From: CBDFHC01 sp965247585
GTDB lineage: Bacteria; Chloroflexota; Dehalococcoidia; Lucifugimonadales; GCA-2712585
DNA length: 64,000 bases
Direction: 5' to 3'
Assembly: GCA_965247585.1 (NCBI GenBank)
Contig: CBDFHC010000004.1
Coordinates: forward strand, 434,001-498,000
The position numbers and the translations under genes are program-made. Below are positions 18,190-26,039 of this stretch, piece by piece. A model generated the notes under the pieces. It saw nothing but the letters and a program-made list of their open reading frames with translations. It searched no databases and was not told the origin of the DNA. How positions within the stretch are numbered: position 1 is the stretch's first letter; each line of letters opens with the position of its first letter.

Positions 18190-19323
18190 ATGGACTTAGG
18201 ACTTAACGAGACCCAGCAAATGCTGAAGAACAGCGCGCGGGAGATGCTGACGGAGCAGTGCCCGTTGAGCCTGGTGAGGGAGATGGAGGAGGACGAGCGG
18301 GGCTACTCGGAGGAGCTGTGGCGGCAGATGGTGGAGTTGGGCTGGCTAGGACTGGCGTTCCCGGAGGAGTACGGCGGGGCGGGCGGGGACTTTGTGGACC
18401 TGGCTGTGCTGCTGGAGGAGATGGGGAGGGCGCTGACGCCGGGGCCGTTTTTCTCGACGGTGGTGCTGGCGGGGTTGACGATCTTGGACGGCGGCGATGA
18501 GGCGAAGAAGGCGGAGTTGCTGCCGGGGATTGCCGAGGGGCGGACGATGATGACGCTGGCGCTGACGGAGGCGTCAGGGAGCTTCGGGGCGGAAGGGATT
18601 CAGGCGGCGGCGCGGGCGGACGGCGAGGAGTGGGTGATAGACGGGACGAAGTTGTTTGTGCCGGACGCGCGGGCGGCGGACCAGATGCTGGTGGCGGCGC
18701 GAACGTCCAAGGGGGAGGACCCCAGAGACGGGATCACGCTGCTGGTGACGCCCCAGAACGCCGATGGTTTGAGCATCCAGGAGCATATGTCGTTGGGGCT
18801 GGACAAGCAGTACGAGGTGAAACTGGAGGGAGTAAGGGTGCCGATTTCGGCGGTGGTGGGGGAGGTGGGAGAGGGGTGGCCGCTGCTGGAACGGACGCTG
18901 CAAAGGGCCGCGGCGGCGAAGTGCGCGGAGATGGTGGGAGGGGCGGACGCGGTGCTGGAAATGACGCTGGAGTATTTGAAACGGAGGGTGCAGTTTGGGC
19001 GGCCGGTGGCGACGTTCCAAGGGGTGCAGCACCACTGCGCGAATATGGCAACGGACGCGGAGGGGTGCCGGAACGTGGCTTATCAGGCGGTGTGGAAGCT
19101 GGCGCAGGGGCAGCCGTCGGAGCGGGAGGTTTCACTGGCGAAGGCGTGGATTAGCGACGCGTACCTTCGGATATGCTCGCTGGCGCACCAGTGCCACGGA
19201 GCGATAGGGTTCACGAAGGAGCATGACCTGCAACTGTATACGCGCAGGGCCCGGGTGCAGGAGCAGGAGTACGGGGACGCCCGATATCACCGGGGCCTGA
19301 TGGCCCAGTCGCTGTCACGATAG
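18190..19323 (+). CDS. Acyl-CoA dehydrogenase (second of a pair)
   Basis: 377 residues from ATG 18190 (a TTG at 18175 is also in frame; family similarity begins MDLGLNETQQMLKNSAREML). It has the N-terminal domain with WLGLAFPEEYGGAGGDF, a degenerate middle region (LTEASGSFGAEGIQAAA) where the usual EPxxGSD motif is replaced, and a C-terminal domain with RVQFGRPVATFQGVQHHCA and QCHGAIGFTKEHDLQLY. The altered FAD-contact motif fits the catalytically secondary subunit of heterotetrameric acyl-CoA dehydrogenases. It is cotranscribed with the upstream partner and the HIT gene 19 bp downstream. Confidence 0.88.
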   Translation: MDLGLNETQQMLKNSAREMLTEQCPLSLVREMEEDERGYSEELWRQMVELGWLGLAFPEEYGGAGGDFVDLAVLLEEMGRALTPGPFFSTVVLAGLTILDGGDEAKKAELLPGIAEGRTMMTLALTEASGSFGAEGIQAAARADGEEWVIDGTKLFVPDARAADQMLVAARTSKGEDPRDGITLLVTPQNADGLSIQEHMSLGLDKQYEVKLEGVRVPISAVVGEVGEGWPLLERTLQRAAAAKCAEMVGGADAVLEMTLEYLKRRVQFGRPVATFQGVQHHCANMATDAEGCRNVAYQAVWKLAQGQPSEREVSLAKAWISDAYLRICSLAHQCHGAIGFTKEHDLQLYTRRARVQEQEYGDARYHRGLMAQSLSR

Positions 19324-19342
19324 GCGCCGGTCGACAGCCGAG

Positions 19343-19690
19343 ATGAGCAGCGAAGAGTGCATTTTCTGCGGGATGGCCGCCGGGACTGTGGACACGGAGG
19401 TCCTGTTCCGGGACGAGGAGCTTTTTGTGGTGCGCGACATCTATCCTAAGGCGCCGATTCACCTGCTGATAATTCCGTTGGTTCACGTGGCCAGCCTGAG
19501 GACGGACGGGGGGGACACACCTGAGACGCTGGGGCGGATGTTTGGGGTGGCGGAGGAGATGGCGCGGTGGGAAGGGGTGGAGGAGAGCGGCTACCGGCTG
19601 GTGGTGAACCAAGGGACCGACGCGGGACAGGCGATAGAGCACCTGCACATGCACTTGCTGGGGGGCAAGGCGCTGGGGGACTTGGGGTAG
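19343..19690 (+). CDS. HIT family nucleotide-binding protein (HINT-like)
   Basis: 115 residues. The histidine triad is IEHLHMHLLGG (His100, His102, His104), and the N-terminus CIFCGMAAG has the CxxC pair of HINT-type zinc-binding members. These proteins hydrolyse nucleoside phosphoramidates or dinucleotides. Length is typical. It follows the acyl-CoA dehydrogenase pair after 19 bp and is probably in the same transcript. Confidence 0.9.
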   Translation: MSSEECIFCGMAAGTVDTEVLFRDEELFVVRDIYPKAPIHLLIIPLVHVASLRTDGGDTPETLGRMFGVAEEMARWEGVEESGYRLVVNQGTDAGQAIEHLHMHLLGGKALGDLG

Positions 19691-19764
19691 GGGGTTTTAA
19701 TAGCCCTGATCCGCTGCAACTTTGTTGCGAGTCTGGGACCTTGATCCCTTTCTCGGTTGGCAAG

Positions 19765-19925
19765 GGAGGATCGGCCATGGCGGGGGTTTCGTCACCACTA
19801 AGGGCTACAAATCGAAGGTTGGTGGTTCCCACCCACCCGCCCAGGAAGGTTTTTAAAGGTTTTTCTGAGGGACACCCTCAGACTCCCGGCAGGGAACCTG
19901 GGTTCCCTGCACTTTCCTACATCGT
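19765..19925 (+). repeat. Interspersed structured repeat copy
   Basis: A copy with a partial leader, the GAAGGTTGGTGGTTCCCACCC module, the TTTTTAAAGGTTTTT spacer, CTGAGGGACACCCTCAG, and a perfect variable stem CAGGGAACC-TGG-GTTCCCTG followed by CACTTTCCT. It lies between the HIT gene and the YqeK-like gene. Confidence 0.8.
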
Positions 19926-19978
19926 TTTTCGCCGATGACAGCAACCTGACTACGATAGCCTCACCGGGTCATAACGCG

Positions 19979-20551
19979 ATGCCTTCCGATATATTAGAGG
20001 TGGTGGCGGCATGGTTGGAGGGGCTGCCGCGCGGATTGCGGGAGCATGTGGAACGTGTGGTGAAGATATCTGACGGGCTGGCGGTAGCGCACCAAGTGGA
20101 GCGGGACCGGGCGGAGTTGTGCGCCCGGTCGCACGACTTGTGTCGAGCGATGACGGGAAAGGAGCTGCTGAGCAGGGCCCGGGAGCTAGGGTTGCCGGTG
20201 CATCCTGTGGAGGAGCGGTTGCCGTTGCTGTTGCACGGCCCGGTGGCGGCGGAGCTGCTGCGGCAGGAAGGGCTGGAGGACAAGGAGGTGTACCAGGGCA
20301 TCTATTACCACAGCACGGGCTGCGCGGGAATGTCGCCGGTAGCCAAGGTGGTGTTTCTAGCGGACAAGCTGGACCCGCACAAGCAGCGGAGGTACCCGTA
20401 CCTGGAGGAGTTGAGCGTCACGGCGCGGGGGAGCCTGGACGCGGCGGTGCTGATGTTTTTAGACCGGGAGATGGTCCGGTTTGTGGAGGGAGGGCAGCTT
20501 ATTCACCCTGCTTCGGTGGAGGCGCGGAATGAGTTGTTGGGGAGGGGTTAG
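19979..20551 (+). CDS. HD-domain hydrolase, YqeK-like (predicted Ap4A hydrolase)
   Basis: 190 residues with an HD-type metal site: His23 in EHVERV, His52-Asp53 in ARSHDLCRAM, His86 in LLHGPVAAELL, His111 in YYHSTGCAGMSP and Asp129 in VVFLADKLDP. The order and the GMSPVAKVVFLADKLDP segment match YqeK, a symmetrical diadenosine tetraphosphate hydrolase. No nadD or rsfS is adjacent, although those are the usual neighbours. The 3' end overlaps the converging GTPase gene by 4 bp. Confidence 0.8.
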   Translation: MPSDILEVVAAWLEGLPRGLREHVERVVKISDGLAVAHQVERDRAELCARSHDLCRAMTGKELLSRARELGLPVHPVEERLPLLLHGPVAAELLRQEGLEDKEVYQGIYYHSTGCAGMSPVAKVVFLADKLDPHKQRRYPYLEELSVTARGSLDAAVLMFLDREMVRFVEGGQLIHPASVEARNELLGRG

Positions 20552-21537
20552 CCGTGGAGCTCTATAACGTCGCCGTCGTGGAGGGGGTAGTCGCGGCCGA
20601 CGCGTTGGCCGTCGAATTTGGAGGAGCCCCAGAGAAGGGCGTATTTCAGCTTTTCGCGCCAGTCTTTATGTAAACGTTCGGCGGCGTCTGCCACGGTGCT
20701 ACCGTTGAGCATGATGATGGGCTGCTGGAAGTCAGGCTCGCTGGAGGGACTTTTGGTGTAGACGCGCAGCTTGTCCAGGCCGATGAAGACCAGCGACGAA
20801 AGGTCTTCCAGGCCAGAGCCGTCCATGCAGGAGACCTTGACCGCGGGATAGAGGTGGCCGTAGCGGGCCAGAAGGGCCTGGTAGCGGGCACCGGCGCCGG
20901 GGAGGTCTGCCTTGTTGGCGACGAGGATGGCGGACTTTTGGAGTCGAGCCGCTTCGGGGTCCGGGGTCTGGTCCCGCGGCAGGAGGGCGTAGCCCCACTG
21001 GTCCAAGAGGGCGACGATCTCTTCGAATTCGGAAAAGGGCTCGACGGAGAGGTCCAGGGCGATGAGTAGGAGATCGGCGTTGCGGAGGAGGCCGAAGAGC
21101 CGGGTCTGGACGTCGCGGTCGTTGAGGGATGGGGTGTCGATGAGCTGAACGAGAATGTTTTCGTGGGGGAGCATGCCCACCTGGGGAATCTGGGTGGTGA
21201 AGGGGTAGCCTCCCACCTTGGTGGGGGCGCCGGTGAGGGCGTTGAGGAGCTCTGACTTGCCGGAGTTGGGGAGGCCGATGATGAGGGCCTGACCGGCGCC
21301 TTCCTTACGAATGCTGAAGGGCTGGGGACCGCCGCCGCTGGTGGCCTTGGGCTTTTCGAGGTCGGCCAGGTGGCGGGACATGCGGGCGCGGAGATCGGCG
21401 CGGAGGTGGTCTGTCCCCTTGTGCTTGGGGACGACGGCCATCATTTCCTGGAGGGCGGCGATCCTGGCCGGTAGACCGGAGGCCTGCCGGTACCGCTTCT
21501 CCGCGTCCTTGTACTGCGGGGTAAGATTCGCCGGCAT
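20548..21537 (-). CDS. Obg/DRG-like GTPase with C-terminal TGS domain
   Basis: 329 residues from ATG 21537; the frame continues to 21636 but the upstream 33 codons are not conserved-looking, and GGAAG precedes the chosen ATG. A helical N-terminus (TPQYKDAEKRYRQASG) is followed by the G domain: G1 GLPNSGKS at residues 88-95, G3 as DTPS near 134, G4 as NKAD near 200. The last about 65 residues (PIIMLNGSTVADAAERLH, KDWREKLKYALLWG, PLHDGDVIELHG) form a TGS domain. DRG-type GTPases act on ribosomes or translation; the G3 motif DTPS deviates from DxxG. Confidence 0.85.
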   Translation of the reverse strand: MPANLTPQYKDAEKRYRQASGLPARIAALQEMMAVVPKHKGTDHLRADLRARMSRHLADLEKPKATSGGGPQPFSIRKEGAGQALIIGLPNSGKSELLNALTGAPTKVGGYPFTTQIPQVGMLPHENILVQLIDTPSLNDRDVQTRLFGLLRNADLLLIALDLSVEPFSEFEEIVALLDQWGYALLPRDQTPDPEAARLQKSAILVANKADLPGAGARYQALLARYGHLYPAVKVSCMDGSGLEDLSSLVFIGLDKLRVYTKSPSSEPDFQQPIIMLNGSTVADAAERLHKDWREKLKYALLWGSSKFDGQRVGRDYPLHDGDVIELHG

Positions 21538-21757
21538 TTTTCTTCCGTTTTGCGGTGTCTCGGAGTGGGCAGTGCCTAAGACCGCTATTCGACGCCGGGA
21601 CCGAGAGGTACGCAGCGGCCTCCTGGTTAACAACAATTATGCCCCAGGACCGGAGTTGAAGCCAGGGGGGAGGCGGTGCCAGTAGAGTGTTGCCGAAGCA
21701 GAACATATATTCTATAGTGAAGGGGCGCCAGAAGAATGAATGCGAGGGATTGAGTGA

Positions 21758-22066
21758 ATGAGCAGGCGAAAAACCGGGGCCTCGACCCTAAGCAGGTCCG
21801 AGGAGTACATCTACCGAGACGACGGTTGTGAGATTTCGCGATCATGCCTAAGCTGCCCGTTGCCGCAGTGCAAATACGACGACCCACGGTGGTATATGGA
21901 GGAGCGCCGCAAGGAGCGAGACCGCCGGGTGCTGGAGACGAAGGAGAGGGAGAATCTATCCGTATCGGAGGTGGCGCGGCGCTTTGAGCTGAGCCCCAGG
22001 ACGGTGTTCCGGATACTGCGCCGAGGGTCAGCGGGGGAGCTGATGGCGGAGGTGGGGGCCGGTTAG
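21758..22066 (+). CDS. Small Cys-cluster helix-turn-helix protein
   Basis: 102 residues. An N-terminal cluster of four cysteines, CEISRSCLSCPLPQC (residues about 25-40), could bind zinc or an iron-sulfur cluster. It is followed by a basic linker (MEERRKERDRRVLETKERE) and a C-terminal helix-turn-helix, LSVSEVARRFELSPRTVFRI. The layout suggests a small DNA-binding regulator whose cysteine cluster senses metal or redox state. No named family is recognised. The gene abuts a long G-rich repeat tract, and its last residues (ELMAEVGAG) run into that tract. Confidence 0.65.
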   Translation: MSRRKTGASTLSRSEEYIYRDDGCEISRSCLSCPLPQCKYDDPRWYMEERRKERDRRVLETKERENLSVSEVARRFELSPRTVFRILRRGSAGELMAEVGAG

Positions 22067-22655
22067 GCAGCGGGGCAGGGTGGAGGGGGAAGGGCGGCGG
22101 GGAGGGTGGAGGGGTAGAGTGGAGGGCGGAGGGGCAGGGCGGCGGGGCAGGGCGGCGGGGTAGGGCGGCAGGGGAAGGGCGAAGGGCAGGGTGGAGGGGG
22201 AAGGGTGAGGGGCAGGGTGGCGGGGCAGGGCGGCGGGGAAGGGTGGCAGGGTGGCAGGGTGGCGGGGGAAGGGCAGGGTGGCGGGGCGGAGGGGCAGGGG
22301 CAGGGTGGCGGGGTGGAGGGGCAGGGGCAGGGTGGCGGGGTGGAGGGGCAGGGGCAGGGTGGCGGGGTGGAGGGGCAGGGGCAGGGTGGCGGGGTGGAGG
22401 GGCAGGGGCAGGGTGGCGGGGCGGAGGGGCAGGGGCAGGGTGGCGGGGCGGAGGGGCAGGGGCAGGGTGGCGGGGCGGAGGGGCAGGGGCAGGGTGGCGG
22501 GGCGGAGGGGCAGGGGCAGGGTGGCGGGGCGGAGGGGCAGGGGCAGGGTGGCGGGGCGGAGGGGCAGGGGCAGGGTGGCGGGGCGGAGGGGCAGGGGCAG
22601 GGTGGCGGGGCAGGGCGGCGGGGGAAGGGCGAAGGGCAGGGTGGTAAGATGGATG
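22067..22655. repeat. G-rich low-complexity tract with a 27-bp minisatellite
   Basis: About 590 bp in which the + strand is nearly all G, with C and A and almost no T. The core, 22280-22603, is 12 perfect-length tandem 27-bp units; four units (2-5) have T and eight have C at one position. The left part consists of scrambled shorter versions, and GGGGAAGGGCGAAGGGCAGGG-like blocks occur at both ends of the tract. Because 27 is a multiple of three, long ORFs stay open in several frames on both strands; these are not genes. Runs of four G are spaced to allow quadruplex formation. Confidence 0.9.
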
Positions 22656-22708
22656 GCGAGACGAGGCGCTGACCCTGGCGCCAAGGCCGCCATCTAAGGA
22701 GTTGCCCG

Positions 22709-23014
22709 ATGAAGTCTCAACAATCTTTGCGAGGCTACGCGTTCCTGACGCACCAGCGCGACAATTTCGTATGCGTCTATTGCGGTCTGGATGGCAAGAT
22801 ATGGCCTAAATGGCTGTACCTGTCCTGGGACCATCTGCTGCCGAAGGGTGATCCCAAACGGGACGAGCCTGAATATATCGTTACGGCCTGCACATTCTGT
22901 AATGGGCTGCACAACCGGACGCGATTCGACGTGAAAGGGAAGACGCCAAAAGAGCTAGTATCGCAAAAGAAGGCAAAGGTGCTGGAACGGCGGAGTGAAT
23001 ACAAGGAGTTTTGA
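22709..23014 (+). CDS. HNH endonuclease family protein
   Basis: 101 residues. An HNH fold is visible: CVYCGLDG (zinc pair), the catalytic YLSWDHLLPKGD segment with Asp-His, and the second zinc pair and helix CTFCNGLHNRTRFD. AAGGAG precedes the ATG by 9 nt. Stand-alone HNH proteins of this size occur as nicking or restriction-type nucleases and in unknown housekeeping roles. It starts about 50 bp after the G-rich tandem repeat and overlaps the next gene's longest frame. Confidence 0.85.
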   Translation: MKSQQSLRGYAFLTHQRDNFVCVYCGLDGKIWPKWLYLSWDHLLPKGDPKRDEPEYIVTACTFCNGLHNRTRFDVKGKTPKELVSQKKAKVLERRSEYKEF

Positions 23015-23355
23015 GAGGAGAACGTGAGGGGAGAGGGCTGGAGGTAGAGGGAACCAGGGTGGGACAGACGTGCGTGGACTGTGGCCGGGAGTTGAGGGCG
23101 GGGTGGTCGTTTGCGCTGAGGACGCCGCAGGGGCTGGCACACAAGTGTTTGAAAGACGCGGTGTTGCACGGGCCGATGCTGTTGCGGTCGTTGAAGGTGG
23201 CGGTGGTGGTGGGGACAATCCTGACGCTGCTGAACCAGGGAGATACGTTGTTCACGGGGGAGTGGAAGTCGGCCTTTTACTGGAAGGTGCCGCTGACGTA
23301 TTTGACGCCGTTTTTGGTGGCGACGGTGGGGGCGCTGCTGAATAGCAGGAGCTAG
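23011..23355 (+). CDS. NrtS-like small membrane protein with N-terminal Cys motif
   Basis: Up to 114 residues; an internal GTG at 23059 is an alternative start. The C-terminal half, LKVAVVVGTILTLLNQGDTLF then a second helix LTYLTPFLVATVGALL, matches the two-helix NrtS family (named nitrate/nitrite transporter NrtS, about 70 residues). It is preceded by CVDCGRELRAGW and a further Cys/His pair (HKC), resembling half a zinc ribbon, which ordinary NrtS lacks. The longest frame begins at a TTG overlapping the HNH stop codon. Function in nitrate transport is by family name only. Confidence 0.65.
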   Translation: MRGEREGRGLEVEGTRVGQTCVDCGRELRAGWSFALRTPQGLAHKCLKDAVLHGPMLLRSLKVAVVVGTILTLLNQGDTLFTGEWKSAFYWKVPLTYLTPFLVATVGALLNSRS

Positions 23356-23364
23356 GGATAGATA

Positions 23365-23435
23365 ACATTCTGAGGGACACCCTCAGACTCCCACCAGCCA
23401 CCACCCAGGTTCCCCGCACCTTCCTGTGTGGTAGG
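23365..23435 (+). repeat. Interspersed structured repeat copy, core only
   Basis: TTCTGAGGGACACCCTCAGACTCCC followed by the CAGCCACCACCCAGGTTCCCC version of the variable segment, which does not form a good stem. The leader module is absent. It lies just after the NrtS-like gene. The remaining bases to 23624 contain no gene. Confidence 0.75.
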
Positions 23436-23624
23436 TGTTGTTTGTGCGCAGAAGGCACCCTTCCAAAGGACGGGCTGGGCTGTTTTCGGGACGATGGAAA
23501 GGGTGACATGACCGCCACGACGGTGTGCCTCGACCGGGGGAGAGGGTTGGGCTATAGTACGGTGGCTTCGAGGAGGCGTGGGTGAGGGGATGACGGTGGA
23601 TTCAATGGAAAGGGGGAACGAGAG

Positions 23625-24542
23625 ATGGCGGAGAGGCAGATGCCGACGCGGGAGGAGGTGATCTCGTACCTGAAGGAGCGGCGGAACTGGGGAAGGTGGA
23701 AGGAGAACGGGTCCGCGGGGGCGATGAATTTGATTACGGCGGAGAAGCGGCTGGCGGCGCTCCGGTTGCCGACGAAGGGCCGTACGATTTCGCTGAGCCG
23801 CCCTTGGAACGTGGAGCCATCGCTGGAGAACCAGAGGCCGGCGCACCAGTATATGACGCGGACGGAGCGGGCGCCCGGCGGCGGGGTGGCGATGGACTAT
23901 TACGGTATCTATTACCACGGGCAGGCGACGACGCACATTGATGCGCTGTGCCACATGTGGGACGAGGACGGGATGTGGGACGGGAAGGACCCGGCGGAGA
24001 TGGTGGACTACTCTGGGGCGAAGTATGGGTCTGTGGAGGCGTGGCGTGAGGGGATCATCACCCGAGGGGTGCTGCTGGACGTTCCGAAGCTTCGGGGGAA
24101 GCCGTACGTGACCCGGGATGAACCGGTGCACGGGTGGGAGCTGGAGGACGCGGCGAAGGAGGCGGGAGTGACGTTGGAGCCGGGGGACGCGGTGTTGGTG
24201 TACAGCGGCCGGGAGGCGTACGCCCGAGACCACGGCGGGATGTGGATGGAGAGCGACGGCCGAGCGGGGCTGCACGCATCTTGCCTGCCGTTCATCCGGG
24301 ATAACGACGTTTCGATGATGGTGTGGGACATGATGGACGCGGCGCCGAACGAGTACAACTTGCCGTTTACGATGCACGCGGTGCTGTACTGTTACGGGGT
24401 GGCGCTGGTGGACAATGGGCTGCTGGAGCCGCTGTCGCGGGTGTGCGCGGAGGAAGGGCGCTATGACTTTATGTTGAGCATCAACCCACTGGTGGTGGTA
24501 GGTGGAACGGGGTCACCGGTGAACCCGATAGCGGTGTTTTAG
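23625..24542 (+). CDS. Cyclase family hydrolase (kynurenine formamidase-like)
   Basis: 305 residues of the putative cyclase family. The metal motif HGQATTHIDALCHMW near residue 102 gives the HxxxTHxDxxxH pattern; downstream are an EPGDAVLVYSG segment and a final GTGSPVNPIAVF. Family members are Zn/Mn hydrolases of formamides or cyclic amides/esters. This longer variant, with an N-terminal AGAMNLITAEKRLAAL segment, is common in catabolic loci of Chloroflexota and actinobacteria. Start ATG follows GGGGGAACGAGAG. Substrate unknown. Confidence 0.87.
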   Translation: MAERQMPTREEVISYLKERRNWGRWKENGSAGAMNLITAEKRLAALRLPTKGRTISLSRPWNVEPSLENQRPAHQYMTRTERAPGGGVAMDYYGIYYHGQATTHIDALCHMWDEDGMWDGKDPAEMVDYSGAKYGSVEAWREGIITRGVLLDVPKLRGKPYVTRDEPVHGWELEDAAKEAGVTLEPGDAVLVYSGREAYARDHGGMWMESDGRAGLHASCLPFIRDNDVSMMVWDMMDAAPNEYNLPFTMHAVLYCYGVALVDNGLLEPLSRVCAEEGRYDFMLSINPLVVVGGTGSPVNPIAVF

Positions 24543-24549
24543 GTCAAGG

Positions 24550-24865
24550 GAGTCAAGTATGGCGATGGGTATCGCCACGACAGAGGGTTGAGAATTGAAG
24601 GTTGGGGGTTCCCACCCTCCCGCCCAGGAAGGTTCTTAAAGTTTTTCTGAGGGTGCCCCTCAGACTCCCGGCAGCCACCACCCGGGTCCCCTGCACTCTC
24701 CTGCGTGGTTGGTGTTGATTGCGCGGAGGCGGCTCGCTTTCAAAGGCTGGGCCATTTCCGAGGGAATCAAGCAAACCTATGGGTACGTCCACCGCGAAGG
24801 ACTACGAGTCGGAGGTTGGGGGGTCCCACCCACCCCCGAGTCCTCCTTGGAGGATTTTGGAGTGG
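24550..24865 (+). repeat. Interspersed structured repeat copies
   Basis: A full copy (about 24556-24720) has the leader hairpin GGCGATGGGTATCGCC, the GAAGGTTGGGGGTTCCCACCC module and CTGAGGGTGCCCCTCAG, in which the loop and both arms differ from consensus yet still pair. A second, leader-only copy at 24768-24850 (GTCGGAGGTTGGGGGGTCCCACC) ends without the hairpin. Confidence 0.75.
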
Positions 24866-24933
24866 CTGGCGGGTACTATTTTCGAGGCGATCCCGATTCC
24901 TTCGTCTACGCTGCCGGGCTTCCACCGCAGTGT

Positions 24934-24962
24934 CCCCCTCTCCTTTTCCAAAGGAGAGGGGG
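24934..24962. terminator. Perfect 13-bp hairpin, possible terminator
   Basis: CCCCCTCTCCTTT-TCC-AAAGGAGAGGGGG lies just downstream of the minus-strand archaellin gene. It lacks a strong T run on either strand, so termination is uncertain. Near-identical hairpins occur at 57366-57399 and, decayed, near 59853, which makes it part of a second small repeat family. Confidence 0.5.
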
Positions 24963-24968
24963 ATTATT

Positions 24969-25973
24969 CTAGCCAAGGTTCATGACGGTGGCGATGGTGG
25001 CAGGGATAGTCCTGGCCAAGGTCAAGACTGCCCCGCGATCTGGCTTGATCTCGATGGAGAATTCGTCCGTCTTGGCCAGAGCGAAACCGCTGACGTCGAC
25101 CGAAAATTCGAACATCTCTCCGCTCTCCAGGAGATTATCGGTATCCGCATTGCCCAAGGGGGTAATGATGAAATTGGTGATGTTGGTGTCGATGCTGTCC
25201 GTATCGGTGTAACCCATGACGGTGCGCCCAGGGGTCATGTCCATGGGTTGGCCGCCGGCGGCGTTGGCCAGGGTGAATTTGATGGTGTTGACTGTGTAGG
25301 ACTTGTAGGTGGCGTCTATCCTGATGTTGTTCGCCGGGGCGACGGTGAATGTAATGACCCCTGTCACGTAGTTAACGTCGAAGTCTGTCCCCATGACCTC
25401 GGCGGTGCCGTCAGCGTACACCGAGACGCTGCCAGAAATGACGGGCTTGTTGGCGAGGGTGAAGGTGAGGGCGGCACCATCTCCGGTGCCTACGGCCTCG
25501 TTTCCGTGCTGGTAATCGGCGGTGACGGCGACACCGCCGCCCGGTGCGGCGACGAAGGTTACGGCGCCGGTGGAGAAGTTTATGGTGTAGTCAGTGACCC
25601 GGGTCTTGGCCACGGCGTCCAGATAGACGGTCTCCGAGTTTGTGAGGACCGGCGAGTTTGCGAAGGTGAAGAGCGTAACAGCGCCGTCACCTGTTCCCAC
25701 CGCCTCGGCGGTAACGGTTGACAGCGACTTGGTGACGATGACGGCGTTGGCTTTCAGACCGCCCCTGGGTTCCAGGGTCCCCCTGGCCTGCGCTAGGCCG
25801 GATTGGATTGTGTCTTTGGCCTTGTCACTGGAAAAGAGCCCCGTAGAGAGGGCGGCGAAGGCGAAAACGGAGGAGACGACGACGAAGGCGATGAGGACGA
25901 TGGCAGTCTCCAGGCCGGTTATGCCCGATTGCCGACCAGCCAGTCTGGAAATAGTCGCGTTGGCCCTAAGCAA
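24969..25973 (-). CDS. Archaellin/flagellin-like pilin with inserted tandem beta-domain
   Basis: 334 residues from TTG 25973, chosen because TGGAGGTG lies 5 nt upstream (ATG 25988 is 5 codons earlier). The N-terminus has a type III signal: SG|ITGLETAIVLIAFVVV with the GLETA motif and hydrophobic helix of archaellins, then LSTGLFSSDKAKDTIQSGL and LEPRG typical of archaeal FlaB. Residues about 89-157 and 158-224 are two similar units starting AVGTGDGA and ending VTADY / IDATY. The C-terminal domain ends IKPDRGAVLTLARTIP. It would be an extracellular filament subunit processed by a prepilin peptidase. No other archaellum genes are in the window. Confidence 0.78.
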   Translation of the reverse strand: MLRANATISRLAGRQSGITGLETAIVLIAFVVVSSVFAFAALSTGLFSSDKAKDTIQSGLAQARGTLEPRGGLKANAVIVTKSLSTVTAEAVGTGDGAVTLFTFANSPVLTNSETVYLDAVAKTRVTDYTINFSTGAVTFVAAPGGGVAVTADYQHGNEAVGTGDGAALTFTLANKPVISGSVSVYADGTAEVMGTDFDVNYVTGVITFTVAPANNIRIDATYKSYTVNTIKFTLANAAGGQPMDMTPGRTVMGYTDTDSIDTNITNFIITPLGNADTDNLLESGEMFEFSVDVSGFALAKTDEFSIEIKPDRGAVLTLARTIPATIATVMNLG

Positions 25974-26039
25974 ATTACACCTCCACATGGAGCAGATAGG
26001 TCCTCTTACAGGATTATGTAGCAGGGATGAAAAGCGGGG

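Noticed and set aside
22280..22603. 27-bp direct repeats considered as a CRISPR array
   Set aside because: No spacers; units are contiguous and no cas genes are near.
22028..22693. 221-codon minus ORF and three plus ORFs rich in PATLPLPLR / GQGQGGGAE repeats
   Set aside because: They arise from a 27-bp DNA repeat that keeps several frames open at once; no start signals or domain.
23352..24377. 341-codon minus ORF opposite the cyclase
   Set aside because: Antisense shadow; the plus strand has a clear metal-binding family.
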